From assembly GCA_051061015.1 (NCBI GenBank), contig JBPFEG010000029.1:124001-188000 (forward strand): DNA of 64,000 nt, read 5' to 3'. This document shows positions 54,310-63,191 of the stretch, in pieces; the first letter of the stretch is position 1; the number at the start of each line of letters is the position of its first letter. Origin of the DNA: Methylomicrobium sp051061015 (GTDB taxonomy: Bacteria > Pseudomonadota > Gammaproteobacteria > Methylococcales > Methylomonadaceae). Below the pieces are notes generated by a model. That model saw nothing but the letters and a program-made list of their open reading frames with translations, was not told where the DNA came from and made no database searches. The translations under genes were made by a program, and so were the position numbers.

Positions 54310-55314
54310 ATGCAGCATTTTCGTCTTTCCATGATCGTGACCGTCTTGTGCGTCACGATCGCGCTCTATTGGGGCGGCCTCACCAGTGCATTTATCGCGC
54401 TGATTCTGGGCATCCTGGAAGTCAGCCTGTCATTCGACAACGCAGTGGTGAACGCCTCGGTTCTGAAGCGTATGGATGAGCGCTGGCAATTTTATTTTCT
54501 GACCTGGGGTATTTTAATTGCTGTATTCGGGATGCGGCTGTTGTTTCCGATTTTGATCGTCTCGGTCGCGACCGGCATCGGCTTCCTCGGTGTTACCGAC
54601 ATGGCGCTGCATGAACCGATGACTTATGCGCAGCATCTGGCCGATTCGCATGTCGAGATTGCCGCGTTTGGCGGGATGTTTCTGCTGATGGTGTTTTTCG
54701 GATTTATTTTCGATGACGCAAAAGAGCTGCACTGGCTCGGGCGGATCGAAGAAAAGCTGGCCAGTTGGGGCAAGCTCGAATCGATCGAGTTGATCGTGGC
54801 GCTCTGCTTGCTGCTGGTCATTCAGCATTGGCTACCTGCCGAAGTCCGCTTGCAGGTGATGGTGGCCGGAGTGTCCGGTGTGATTCTGTATGTGATGGTC
54901 GATAGCGCCTCGGCGCTGTTTGAAGATGAGGAAGAGGGAGAGCAGGTTTCCGGCGCAATCAAAAGAGCCGGCTTGATGAACTTTCTGTATCTGGAAGTGC
55001 TCGATGCCTCGTTTTCGTTCGACGGCGTGATCGGCGCGTTCGCTATCACCCAGGACGTGATCATCATCATGCTGGGGCTGGCGATCGGGGCGATGTTCGT
55101 ACGGAGCCTGACCGTTTATCTGGTCCGCCAGGGCACGCTGGACGAATATGTGTTTCTGGAACACGGCGCCCATTATGCGATCGGCGTATTGGCCGGCATC
55201 ATGCTGATAAGCATCAGCACGCATATCTCCGAAGTGGTAACCGGGCTGACCGGCGCGATCTTGATCGGCTTGTCGGTGATCTCCTCGATACGGTATAAAA
55301 AGGCGCAGGCTTAA
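54310..55314 (+). CDS. TerC-like DUF475 membrane protein
   Basis: 334 residues, about nine membrane helices. Two family motifs with acidic residues in the membrane: LEVSLSFDNAVVNASVLKRM near the N-terminus and LEVLDASFSFDGVIGAFAIT later, the pseudo-symmetric ExxxxxFDN blocks of the TerC/Alx superfamily. Such proteins are linked to metal ion export or metalation of secreted enzymes. An AGGAG lies upstream of ATG. Confidence 0.88.
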   Translation: MQHFRLSMIVTVLCVTIALYWGGLTSAFIALILGILEVSLSFDNAVVNASVLKRMDERWQFYFLTWGILIAVFGMRLLFPILIVSVATGIGFLGVTDMALHEPMTYAQHLADSHVEIAAFGGMFLLMVFFGFIFDDAKELHWLGRIEEKLASWGKLESIELIVALCLLLVIQHWLPAEVRLQVMVAGVSGVILYVMVDSASALFEDEEEGEQVSGAIKRAGLMNFLYLEVLDASFSFDGVIGAFAITQDVIIIMLGLAIGAMFVRSLTVYLVRQGTLDEYVFLEHGAHYAIGVLAGIMLISISTHISEVVTGLTGAILIGLSVISSIRYKKAQA

Positions 55315-55318
55315 AAAT

Positions 55319-55392
55319 GTAGGGTACGCTATGCGTACCTTTTTCCAAGTCATACATTCACATAATGAAAGGGTACGCGCCGCGTACCCTAC
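55319..55392. repeat. REP pair
   Basis: gtagggtacgctatgcgtacc, then an inverted unit ggGTACGCgccGCGTACcctac; outer ends 'gtaggg' and 'ccctac' as in the others. It begins four bases after the TerC-like stop and ends five bases before the next start codon. Confidence 0.75.
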
Positions 55393-55397
55393 CTGCC

Positions 55398-56603
55398 ATG
55401 CTCCCGACCGATCTTTTCCGCCAAGCTTTGCTGGCGATCAAATCCCAGCCTCTAAGGACCGCCTTGATCATACTGGCGATGAGCATCGGTGTCGCCTCGG
55501 TTTCTGTGCTGGTCGCGCTGGGGGACAGCGCGCGCCGTTATATCGTGCACGAGTTCGAATCACTCGGCACGCATCTGGTCATCGTGCTGCCGGGCCGCAA
55601 CGAAACGACCGGCGGCCACCCGCCCTTGTTCGGCGAAACGCCGCGCGATATGACGCTCGGCGATGCGCAGGCGCTGTCGGTCAGCCGGCATATCGCCGCG
55701 ATCGCCCCGTTGATGATCGGTTCCGCGCCGGTTTCGGTGCAGGGGCTGGAGCGCGAAACGAATATTTTCGGCTCGACTCACGAACTGCTTAGGGTCAGGC
55801 ACCTCACTATGGCGCAGGGCAGTTTTCTACCCCAAATGCCGGCCGATCAAGCCCGTTCGGTCTGCGTGATCGGCCAGACGATCCGCAAGGAACTGTTTGC
55901 GCACCGGCAGGCGATCGGGCAATGGCTCAGGGTCAACGACCGGCGTTTTCGAGTGATCGGCGTACTGGCTTCCGAGGGTGAATCGATCGGCGTCGATTTC
56001 GACGAAATGGTGATCATTCCGGTTGCTTCCGCGCAGGCATTGTTCAATACCGAATCGCTGTTCAGGATTCTGGCCGAGACCCAATCCGAGCAGGCAATGC
56101 ATAAGGCGGTTGATGATGTCAGAAACATCATCAAGGCGCGCCATGAAGGCGAGGACGACGTCACTATCATTACCCAGGATAGTGTGGTCGGTACTTTCGA
56201 CAAGATATTGACCGCGCTGACCCTGACTGTCGTCAGTATCGCCGCGATCAGCCTCGCGGTCGCGGGCGTCCTGGTGATGAACGTGATGCTGGTCAGCGTA
56301 ACCCAACGAACCGCCGAAATCGGGCTGCTGAAAGCCTTGGGTGCGACCCGCGGGCAGCTGCATGCGCTGTTTTTGACCGAAGCCGCGCTGCTGTCGCTGG
56401 CCGGGGCATCGGTTGGTGCGCTGCTTGGGCAATTGACTCTGGTCGGTGTGCAGTTGATCTATCCGAAATTTCCGCTGGCGCTGCCGCCCTGGGCATTTTT
56501 TGCCGCGCTCGGCGTCGCGTTGCTGACCGGACTGACATTCGGTTTTCTGCCTGCCCGTAAAGCGGCCAAGCTGAATCCGATCGCCGCGCTGGCCAAACGT
56601 TGA
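55398..56603 (+). CDS. MacB-type ABC permease 1
   Basis: 401 residues from ATG 55398 (MLPTDLFRQALLAIKSQPLRT). One N-terminal membrane helix, a large MacB periplasmic domain (about 45-250) and three C-terminal helices of the FtsX fold (LTVVSIAAISLAVAGVLVMN, EIGLLKALGATRGQLHALF). No clear ribosome site is seen because a REP ends five bases upstream; ATG 55365 within the REP could add 11 residues. It pairs with the next permease, but no ATPase gene is in the neighbourhood. Substrate unknown. Confidence 0.83.
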   Translation: MLPTDLFRQALLAIKSQPLRTALIILAMSIGVASVSVLVALGDSARRYIVHEFESLGTHLVIVLPGRNETTGGHPPLFGETPRDMTLGDAQALSVSRHIAAIAPLMIGSAPVSVQGLERETNIFGSTHELLRVRHLTMAQGSFLPQMPADQARSVCVIGQTIRKELFAHRQAIGQWLRVNDRRFRVIGVLASEGESIGVDFDEMVIIPVASAQALFNTESLFRILAETQSEQAMHKAVDDVRNIIKARHEGEDDVTIITQDSVVGTFDKILTALTLTVVSIAAISLAVAGVLVMNVMLVSVTQRTAEIGLLKALGATRGQLHALFLTEAALLSLAGASVGALLGQLTLVGVQLIYPKFPLALPPWAFFAALGVALLTGLTFGFLPARKAAKLNPIAALAKR

Positions 56604-56605
56604 AC

Positions 56606-57802
56606 ATGCGTATCCTGGACTTATTGCATTATTCCTACCGGTCTATCGTCAGCCATAAACTGCGCTCGTTATTGACCGCGTTAGGGCTGGTGATCGGGAT
56701 TGCCGCGGTGGTGATTCTGACCTCGATCGGGCGAGGCATCCATAGCTTCGTGCTGGCCGAATTTACCCAGTTCGGCACGCATCTGCTGACCGTCAATCCC
56801 GGCAAGAAAAGCACCTTCGGGATCTCCGGTGCGACGATCAGTACCGTGCGGCCGCTGTCGCTCGACGATGCAGCCGCGCTGCGCAAGCTGCCGTCCGTGA
56901 TTGCGGTCGTGCCGGTCCTCCAGGGCAATGTGCGGGTCGAGGCCGGCGTCAAACAGCGCCGTACCAATGCGTTGGGAGTCGGTAGTGCGGTGCCGGAGGT
57001 CTGGCGGCTCAAGACCGCCGTCGGCCGGTTTTTACCTTCCGAGGAAGGCAATCCGCGTCCCTTGGCGGTCCTGGGGCACAAAATGGCGGTGGAATTGTTC
57101 GGCACCGCAAATCCCTTGGGGCAGCGCATCCGGATCGGCACCGATCGTTACCGGGTAATCGGCGTGATGGAGAAAAAAGGCCAGATGCTCGGTTTCGACA
57201 TGGACGACACGCTGTATATTCCGGCCGCGAAGGCGATGGAACTTTTCGATCGCGAAAGCCTGATGGAGATCGATGTGCTCTATAAAAACTCGGTTTCGGT
57301 CGCCTCCGTGCAGAACGCGGTCAAACGACTGATGATCGCCAGGCACGGGCTCGAGGATTTCACAATCATTACCCAGAACCAGATGCTCGAAACGATGGAT
57401 TCGGTATTGAGCATATTGACGATGGGCGTTGCAGCCTTGGGGGGCATTTCTTTGCTGGTCGGCTCGGTCGGCATCTTCACTATCATGACGATCGCGGTTT
57501 CCGAACGGGTCTCCGAGATCGGCCTGTTGCGCGCGGTCGGTGCGGAACGCCGGGTCATCTTCCGGCTGTTTCTTGGCGAGGCAATGGCATTAAGCATTGC
57601 CGGCGGTCTGGCCGGAGTGTCGGCCGGCATCCTGATTATCGAGACAGTCGGCTACGCCTTGCCCGCGTTGCCGGTCGAACTGGCCTGGGGCTATATCGTT
57701 TCCGCCTTTGCCGTGTCGCTGTTGATCGGCATCGTTGCCGGCGTCGCCCCTGCGATCAAAGCCGCTCGTCTCGAACCTCTGGAGGCGCTGCGGACCGAAT
57801 AA
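56606..57802 (+). CDS. MacB-type ABC permease 2
   Basis: 398 residues from ATG 56606; a TTG at 56600 overlaps the previous stop. Same architecture as permease 1: N-terminal helix with RSLLTALGLVIGIAAVVILT, periplasmic domain, then three helices (GISLLVGSVGIFTIMTIAV, ERVSEIGLLRAVGAERRVI). The two proteins are diverged paralogues that probably form a heterodimer. Usually an ABC ATPase adjoins such pairs; here rph follows directly. Confidence 0.85.
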   Translation: MRILDLLHYSYRSIVSHKLRSLLTALGLVIGIAAVVILTSIGRGIHSFVLAEFTQFGTHLLTVNPGKKSTFGISGATISTVRPLSLDDAAALRKLPSVIAVVPVLQGNVRVEAGVKQRRTNALGVGSAVPEVWRLKTAVGRFLPSEEGNPRPLAVLGHKMAVELFGTANPLGQRIRIGTDRYRVIGVMEKKGQMLGFDMDDTLYIPAAKAMELFDRESLMEIDVLYKNSVSVASVQNAVKRLMIARHGLEDFTIITQNQMLETMDSVLSILTMGVAALGGISLLVGSVGIFTIMTIAVSERVSEIGLLRAVGAERRVIFRLFLGEAMALSIAGGLAGVSAGILIIETVGYALPALPVELAWGYIVSAFAVSLLIGIVAGVAPAIKAARLEPLEALRTE

Positions 57803-57916
57803 GAGCGAAGCGATCCGCAGAGCGATTCCTTTTCCTATCAATGTATTGTTATTTTGAGCCACCGAAGCCACGGCAGTTCGGGTATACTGTGCCGATTTAA
57901 TTCTGGCATGACACAC

Positions 57917-58636
57917 ATGAGACCGAGCGGAAGACAACCCGATCAACTGAGAGAAATCAAATTTACCTGCGGCTATACCAAACATGCGGAAGGCTCCGTT
58001 CTGGTCGAGTTCGGCGATACCCGGGTGATCTGCACGGCCAGCGTCGACAGTCAGGTGCCCCGTTTTCTCAAAGGCAAGGGCGAGGGCTGGATCACGGCGG
58101 AATACGGCATGCTGCCGCGTTCCACGCACAGCCGGATGGGGCGCGAAGCCAGTTCCGGCAAACAGGGCGGCCGTACGATGGAGATTCAGCGCCTGATCGG
58201 CCGGTCGCTCCGCGCCGCAGTCGATCTGAAAGCGCTCGGCGAAAATACGATTACGATCGACTGCGATGTATTGCAGGCCGATGGCGGCACCCGCACTGCC
58301 GCGATTACCGGCGGCTTTGTCGCGTTGTCGCTGGCTGTCAAACGGATGCTCAGGCAAAAGCAGATCAAGACCAACCCGCTGCACGGGCAGGTTGCGTCGG
58401 TGTCAGTCGGCATTTATAACGGCGTAGCGGTGCTGGACCTGGACTATAACGAGGACAGCAATGCCGAAACCGACATGAATGTAGTAATGAATGATGCGGC
58501 GGCGTTCATCGAAGTTCAGGGTACCGCAGAAGGGCATGCGTTCAGGAAGGATGAGCTTGATGCGATGCTCGAACTGGCGGGTTTCGGGATCAAGCAATTG
58601 ATCGAAAAGCAGCGGGAAGCGCTGGAAAAATGTTAA
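57917..58636 (+). CDS. rph: Ribonuclease PH
   Basis: 239 residues from ATG 57917 (MRPSGRQPDQLREI), matching the usual family start; ATG 57908 would add MTH. Family blocks: YTKHAEGSVLVEFGDTRVIC, ITAEYGMLPRSTHSR, QADGGTRTAAITGGFVAL and EDSNAETDMNVVMND. Phosphorolytic 3' exonuclease trimming tRNA ends. Followed by rdgB in the same direction, as commonly seen. Confidence 0.95.
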   Translation: MRPSGRQPDQLREIKFTCGYTKHAEGSVLVEFGDTRVICTASVDSQVPRFLKGKGEGWITAEYGMLPRSTHSRMGREASSGKQGGRTMEIQRLIGRSLRAAVDLKALGENTITIDCDVLQADGGTRTAAITGGFVALSLAVKRMLRQKQIKTNPLHGQVASVSVGIYNGVAVLDLDYNEDSNAETDMNVVMNDAAAFIEVQGTAEGHAFRKDELDAMLELAGFGIKQLIEKQREALEKC

Positions 58637-58710
58637 GAAAGTGAAGCGCAAAGCCAAAAAATCTCGGCTTTAGAGTTCATCACAAAGATATTTTTCGCCT
58701 TTCGCCAGAT

Positions 58711-59322
58711 ATGTCATTTTCTAAACACCAAAAAATCGTACTCGCCAGCGGCAATCCGGGAAAAATCCGTGAAATTCAGGCCCTGCTGGCCGATCACCCG
58801 ATCGTGCCTCAATCCGATTTTTCAATCAGTGATGCCGAGGAAACCGGCACGACCTTCGTCGAAAACGCAATCATCAAGGCCCGGCATGCGTCCCTGCACA
58901 GCGGTCTGCCCGCGATAGCGGACGATTCGGGACTAGTCGTCGATGCGCTGAATGGTGCGCCCGGCGTTTTTTCCGCGCGTTACGCGGGGCCGGGCAGCAG
59001 CGACCAGGACAATCTGCAGAAATTGCTCGAGGAACTCGACGGCGTGCCGGAAGCGGAGCGCAGCGCGCGCTTCATCTGCGTGCTGGTATTCATGCTGCAC
59101 CCTGCCGATCCGACACCGGTCATCACACAGGGAATCTGGGAAGGCAGCATTTTGACCCGCCCGGCCGGCAGCAACGGCTTCGGCTATGACCCGGTATTCT
59201 GGGTGCCCACGCATCATTGCGCTTCGGCGGAATTATCCCCGGAAGTCAAAAATAGCCTGAGTCATCGGGGGCAGGCGCTACGCAGTCTGACCGCAATGCT
59301 CAAGGCCAATGAAACGGCATAG
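58711..59322 (+). CDS. rdgB: XTP/dITP diphosphatase (RdgB/HAM1)
   Basis: 203 residues. Nucleotide-binding start VLASGNPGKIREIQALL, acidic metal site FVENAIIKARHA and AIADDSGLVVDALNGAPG, and the signature RPAGSNGFGYDPVFWVP with the terminal LSHRGQALRSL. Removes deaminated purine nucleotides from the pool. The 75-base gap to rph suggests one transcript. A hairpin follows at 59368. Confidence 0.95.
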   Translation: MSFSKHQKIVLASGNPGKIREIQALLADHPIVPQSDFSISDAEETGTTFVENAIIKARHASLHSGLPAIADDSGLVVDALNGAPGVFSARYAGPGSSDQDNLQKLLEELDGVPEAERSARFICVLVFMLHPADPTPVITQGIWEGSILTRPAGSNGFGYDPVFWVPTHHCASAELSPEVKNSLSHRGQALRSLTAMLKANETA

Positions 59323-59367
59323 CGCGGCTAACGCACGCCTAAGATTCATCTTGCAATTTCATAGACT

Positions 59368-59396
59368 GCCTGCCAAGGTTTGAAAACCTGGCAGGC
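59368..59396 (+). terminator. Hairpin after rdgB, probable terminator
   Basis: GCCTGCC-A-AGGTTT / AAACCT-GGCAGGC, 13 paired bases with a single bulged A and a two-base loop, then cttccttcatttta. It lies between rdgB and the convergent BON gene. The core resembles the palindrome at 50881-50912. Confidence 0.55.
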
Positions 59397-59407
59397 CTTC
59401 CTTCATT

Positions 59408-59722
59408 TTACTTGACGATCAAACTGTTATTGACCTGTTTGACGCCTTTGACCGTACGCGCCAGATGCACGGCCTGCTCTGCGGCAGCCTGGGAGTCGAC
59501 AAAGCCGCTCAACTGCACAATGCCTTTGAATGATTCCACATCGATCTGCAATACTTTGAGTTTGGAGTCCCCCAGAATCGATGCCTTAACCTTGGTGGTC
59601 AATACCGAATCGTCAATATATTCTCCGGTGCTTTCATAACGTTTGCCGCCTGCGCAACCAGCCAGCGAGGCAATGATCAACAATCCCAACAAAAAACGCA
59701 GGAATGAACTGAAATTTTTCAT
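59408..59722 (-). CDS. BON-domain lipoprotein, copy 1
   Basis: 104 residues. Lipobox SLAGCAGG (Cys23). Single BON domain (about 35-104): LTTKVKASILGDSKLKVLQI, KGIVQLSGFVDSQAAAEQ and the terminal VKGVKQVNNSLIVK. BON domains bind phospholipid or periplasmic partners; OsmY/DolP-like envelope role is likely. The gene upstream on the same strand (59783-60097) is a near-copy with an identical 3' end of over 120 bases. Confidence 0.88.
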   Translation of the reverse strand: MKNFSSFLRFLLGLLIIASLAGCAGGKRYESTGEYIDDSVLTTKVKASILGDSKLKVLQIDVESFKGIVQLSGFVDSQAAAEQAVHLARTVKGVKQVNNSLIVK

Positions 59723-59782
59723 AATATTTTTACAAAGGAAAAAATAATACTTAATGGCGCGAATCAGCGTTAAAAGTGCTGT

Positions 59783-60097
59783 TTACTTGACGATCAAACT
59801 GTTATTGACCTGTTTGACGCCTTTGACCGTACGCGCCAGATGCACGGCCTGCTCTGCGGCAGCCTGGGAGTCGACAAAGCCGCTCAACTGCACAATGCCT
59901 TTGAACGTTTCGACATGAACCTGCAGAAATTTGACTCTGGCATCGCCAAGAATCGATGCCTTGACCTTGGTAGTCAACGAAACATCGTCAAAATACTCTC
60001 CCGTGCTTTCGTGCCGTTTGCCGCCCGCGCAACCGGCCAGAGACAACACGATTACTAATCCGAATAAAAAACCTTTAATCGAATTGAAATTTTTCAT
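59783..60097 (-). CDS. BON-domain lipoprotein, copy 2
   Basis: 104 residues from ATG 60097 (MKNFNSIKGFLFG); an upstream ATG at 60115 would add six. Lipobox SLAGCAGG. Same BON domain as copy 1: LTTKVKASILGDARVKFLQV and identical last ~41 residues. The duplicate shares 123 identical bases at the 3' end while the 5' parts have diverged, suggesting gene conversion. Probably transcribed with copy 1 (61 bases apart). Confidence 0.86.
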   Translation of the reverse strand: MKNFNSIKGFLFGLVIVLSLAGCAGGKRHESTGEYFDDVSLTTKVKASILGDARVKFLQVHVETFKGIVQLSGFVDSQAAAEQAVHLARTVKGVKQVNNSLIVK

Positions 60098-60540
60098 GAT
60101 ATTTTCAAACCGCATGAAGAGTTAAAAGTAATACGCTGAAGAATCAAGAAAAGATTGCGCAAGTCTGACAGGGTTATATTAACATCATGTTAACGGGGAT
60201 ATAAATAGATAAGATAAATTGAGCTTTCCTATGAGCAATGCGCTTGTTTTATGCTCGATAAAGTGCCTGGATACATTGCCTCTTTTTCTATCCTTTCGCA
60301 GGACACTGTCAGGATCGTTCCTGTCTTTTCGCCCTAGAGGATGACGGAAGGGGATTGCGAGATCGCCATTGAACGAGCCTCCTGCGTTGTTGAAGGCGAG
60401 CTTGCCGATGGCTTTGCCAAGGGTTAATCGTCTGTCTTGCGCCTTAGGGTAGTGTGAGCCTGTTCGTTTACCGCTATCGGAGGCCGGGATGTCAAAACTG
60501 AGTGTGCGCTGGGGAACCGGATTGCCCTTATCGAAAATAT

Positions 60541-60985
60541 AACTCATCACTTCATTGCGCCATCGTCTTCCTCGGGGAAGCCGGCACGCCGGGCTCTATT
60601 TGCAGTTGCATCAATTCCGGTGCACTGATCGGTAGGCCGAGCGGTTTTTCTCATTCGGCGATCGGATAGATCTGGCGGATCCCAGGCCTGAGGTCGAGAA
60701 GCGCAAATCATATGCCTTCCTGCAGCACGATTGTCAACTCGTGGCCCAGATTCAGGCCAGCGACCTGAGGGCGTTTGTCAGTTACACGCGATTGAGCCAG
60801 CGGGTTACCTTGTCGCCCAAATCGTCTGCGAGAATCATGCTCGTTGTAGGCAATAATTCGGGATGATTTTCGTCCCCAATCGGAAAAATCTTCACAAACA
60901 GACCATCCCGTCGTTTGATCCCGTTCAGGGGCTTCGTGACCTCATTATGAAAAGTGAAATAGCCGTCTGTCGGATGCGTTTATTG
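60541..60985 (-). pseudogene. Decayed coding remnant, family unknown
   Basis: The 1065 bases 60116-61180 contain no intact gene. On the minus strand, protein-like fragments occur in shifting frames: one ends GDKVTRWLNRV (stop near 60783) after HNEVTKPLNGIKRRDGLFVK; the next frame reads TDKRPQVAGLNLGHELTIVL (about 60728-60780), then a TGA, FALLDLRPGIRQIYPIAE, another TGA and EKPLGLPISAPELMQLQ. A further open frame at 60185-60550 may be the continuation. This is the look of a gene broken by stops and frameshifts. I cannot name the family. Confidence 0.4.
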
Positions 60986-61180
60986 GCCTGCGTAACAGCA
61001 TAAAATCTAACTAATGAAGTTAGTTTTTAAGTTGCCCATTTCAACCTGTAGCCATAAATCATTTTTCAGCCTTCAAAAAAACAGATATAGAAATCGAATA
61101 ATATCGTTTTTTTTAATCCAATTGCCTATTTAAAATTCTCACCAACAAGACTTTCAAGACTTTTTGCACAGAGTACCTAT

Positions 61181-61360
61181 ATGGCTAATCACGTCGAAAG
61201 CAACAGTAACACAAGACAGGATCATCTCGAGATAGCACGCCAGATTAGCCAGATGCTGGATGGCATCCGTTTTGGCTCTATCGAAATCATTGTGCACGAC
61301 AGTAAGGTGGTGCAGATCGAGCGTAAAGAAAAACTCAGACCCGATTTTTCTTCCAAATAG
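61181..61360 (+). CDS. DUF2292 (YezD-like) small protein
   Basis: 59 residues: MANHVESNSNTRQDHLEIAR, then the family core GIRFGSIEIIVHDSKVVQIE and a short polar end. DUF2292/YezD proteins are small, widespread and repeatedly found beside sulfate-uptake genes; the role is unproven. Here a porin and a sulfate-binding protein gene follow in the same direction, fitting that pattern. No strong ribosome site is visible. Confidence 0.8.
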   Translation: MANHVESNSNTRQDHLEIARQISQMLDGIRFGSIEIIVHDSKVVQIERKEKLRPDFSSK

Positions 61361-61456
61361 GTTTCTCCATATCTAGTGTGACACCTAAGGATTGAGAACA
61401 AATTTTTTGGCAACGTCGAACCGGGAAACCGGCGAAGGCTGCACACCGGAATATCT

Positions 61457-63073
61457 ATGAAAATCAGTAAACATCTAATATTAACCGCAGCCGTTCATGG
61501 CTTGATCGGCATTTCTGCCTCGCAGCCTGCCTTTGCAGCAGGTGATGCTGACGCCGAATTGAAAGCGAAAATCGAAGCCAGAAAAAAAGAGGTTCAACAA
61601 GAAATTGCCGCGGAAGCAGCCCAACGGAACGGATATTATAAGGAAGCCGGCACTTATGGAACCAAGCGTCTCACGCAGCCGCCGCCTTACACGGTCAATC
61701 TGAGCAAAACCGGCATCAAATCGTTCCGGGACATTACCTGGCTGGATGTCGGTCTGGAAAACAGGACGCGCTACGAGCACCGCGATGACGATATCCGCCG
61801 CAGCAACCCTCTGCCGAATGCAGGTCCCGCAGCCAGGCGCTCCTATGCCGGCGGCGTGGATGAGCCGGTGCTGTTGAAAACGCGCGCCTATTTGGGGCTC
61901 AAGGACATTCTGGATCCGTTCCGATTCGCGGTCGAAATTCAGGATTCCCGACGCTACAACAGCCGCTTTACGCCGGATAACCGGGATGTGAACGAATTCG
62001 AGTTCATTCAGGCTTACGGCGAATTGTTTTTCAAGGATGCGCTGGGACAAGACGATCTGGGCAATAACCGGCCGTTAAGCCTCAAGGCGGGACGTTTGAA
62101 TTTCGAATTTCTGGATCGCCGCCTGATTGCCAGCAACGAGTGGCGCAACACGACCAATACCTTCCAGGGTTTCCAGGTCGCCCTGGGGCAGGACAAAAAC
62201 AACTGGAGCATCGACGGGCTGGCGTTGCAGCCTTTGGACCGCCTCAAGTACAACACCGACAAGCCGATTGAGCAGCAATGGTTTTACGGGGCGATCGGGC
62301 ATTGGCGCAAATGGAGCAAATGGGTCACCCTGGAGCCTTACTACCTGGGCTTGAGAAAAGAAGACACAGGAAATGCTGGGGATAAGGACAATCGGGACAT
62401 CATCGCGCCCGCCTTGCGTGCCTACGGCTTTATTCCGGGCACCGGATTTAACTGGGACATGGACGCGATGTACCAGTTCGGCCGCAGCAACGACAGAAAC
62501 ACGGGAAAAGCTCTGCAACAGGATGCTTTTGGCTTTACCTTCGAAGCCGGCTATACCTTCGACCATCCCTGGAAGCCTCGGATCAGCGCCCAGTATGGTT
62601 ATGCTAGCGGGGACAAGGATCCGAACGATAACAAAAACAATCGGTTCGAGCGTTTTTTCGGCTTTGCACGGCCTTGGAGCGCGGATGACTATATGGTTAT
62701 GGAAAACATCAGCGCGCCTAAACTCAGGCTGGAGTTTCAGCCGCGCAAAGATCTGAGCATTGACACGGGATTCGGCCTGTATTGGCTTGCCAGTGACAAA
62801 GACCGTATGAACAACCTGTTCAGTGTTTCAGATGCCAATGATTTCAATCGCGATAGAACCGGTAAAAGCGGTGACTATATCGGTAATTCGTTCGATATCC
62901 GCTTGCGCTACGACCCAATTAAGCACGTTAAAACTACGGTCGGCTATTCGCATTTTACGACCGGCGATTTTGTCAGGAACCGAATGGTCGCCTCGAACGG
63001 AGGTGTGCCTGGCATGTTTGAAAAAGACACCGACTTTTTCTACCTGGAACTCACCCTGAATGCGTTCAAATAA
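61457..63073 (+). CDS. Alginate-export-family outer-membrane porin
   Basis: 538 residues. Signal peptide about 1-28 (ending QPAFAAG), a charged helical stretch (AELKAKIEARKKEVQQEIAA) and a long beta-barrel with alternating aromatic strands (TWLDVGLENRTRYEHRDDD, WVTLEPYYLGLRKED, FYLELTLNAFK at the end, with terminal aromatic). This matches the Alginate_exp (AlgE-like) porin family. Lying between DUF2292 and the sulfate-binding protein gene, it may admit sulfonates or sulfate esters across the outer membrane; that is inference. Confidence 0.8.
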   Translation: MKISKHLILTAAVHGLIGISASQPAFAAGDADAELKAKIEARKKEVQQEIAAEAAQRNGYYKEAGTYGTKRLTQPPPYTVNLSKTGIKSFRDITWLDVGLENRTRYEHRDDDIRRSNPLPNAGPAARRSYAGGVDEPVLLKTRAYLGLKDILDPFRFAVEIQDSRRYNSRFTPDNRDVNEFEFIQAYGELFFKDALGQDDLGNNRPLSLKAGRLNFEFLDRRLIASNEWRNTTNTFQGFQVALGQDKNNWSIDGLALQPLDRLKYNTDKPIEQQWFYGAIGHWRKWSKWVTLEPYYLGLRKEDTGNAGDKDNRDIIAPALRAYGFIPGTGFNWDMDAMYQFGRSNDRNTGKALQQDAFGFTFEAGYTFDHPWKPRISAQYGYASGDKDPNDNKNNRFERFFGFARPWSADDYMVMENISAPKLRLEFQPRKDLSIDTGFGLYWLASDKDRMNNLFSVSDANDFNRDRTGKSGDYIGNSFDIRLRYDPIKHVKTTVGYSHFTTGDFVRNRMVASNGGVPGMFEKDTDFFYLELTLNAFK

Positions 63074-63191
63074 ATGAATAGATATGGTTATCTAAAAATT
63101 AGATAACGAATTCAAAATATATCGTTTTTTATTCAAAACGGTAAATCTTAAGATAGCGATAGACATTTTTTCTCTTTTTGCGAGTAAACAG

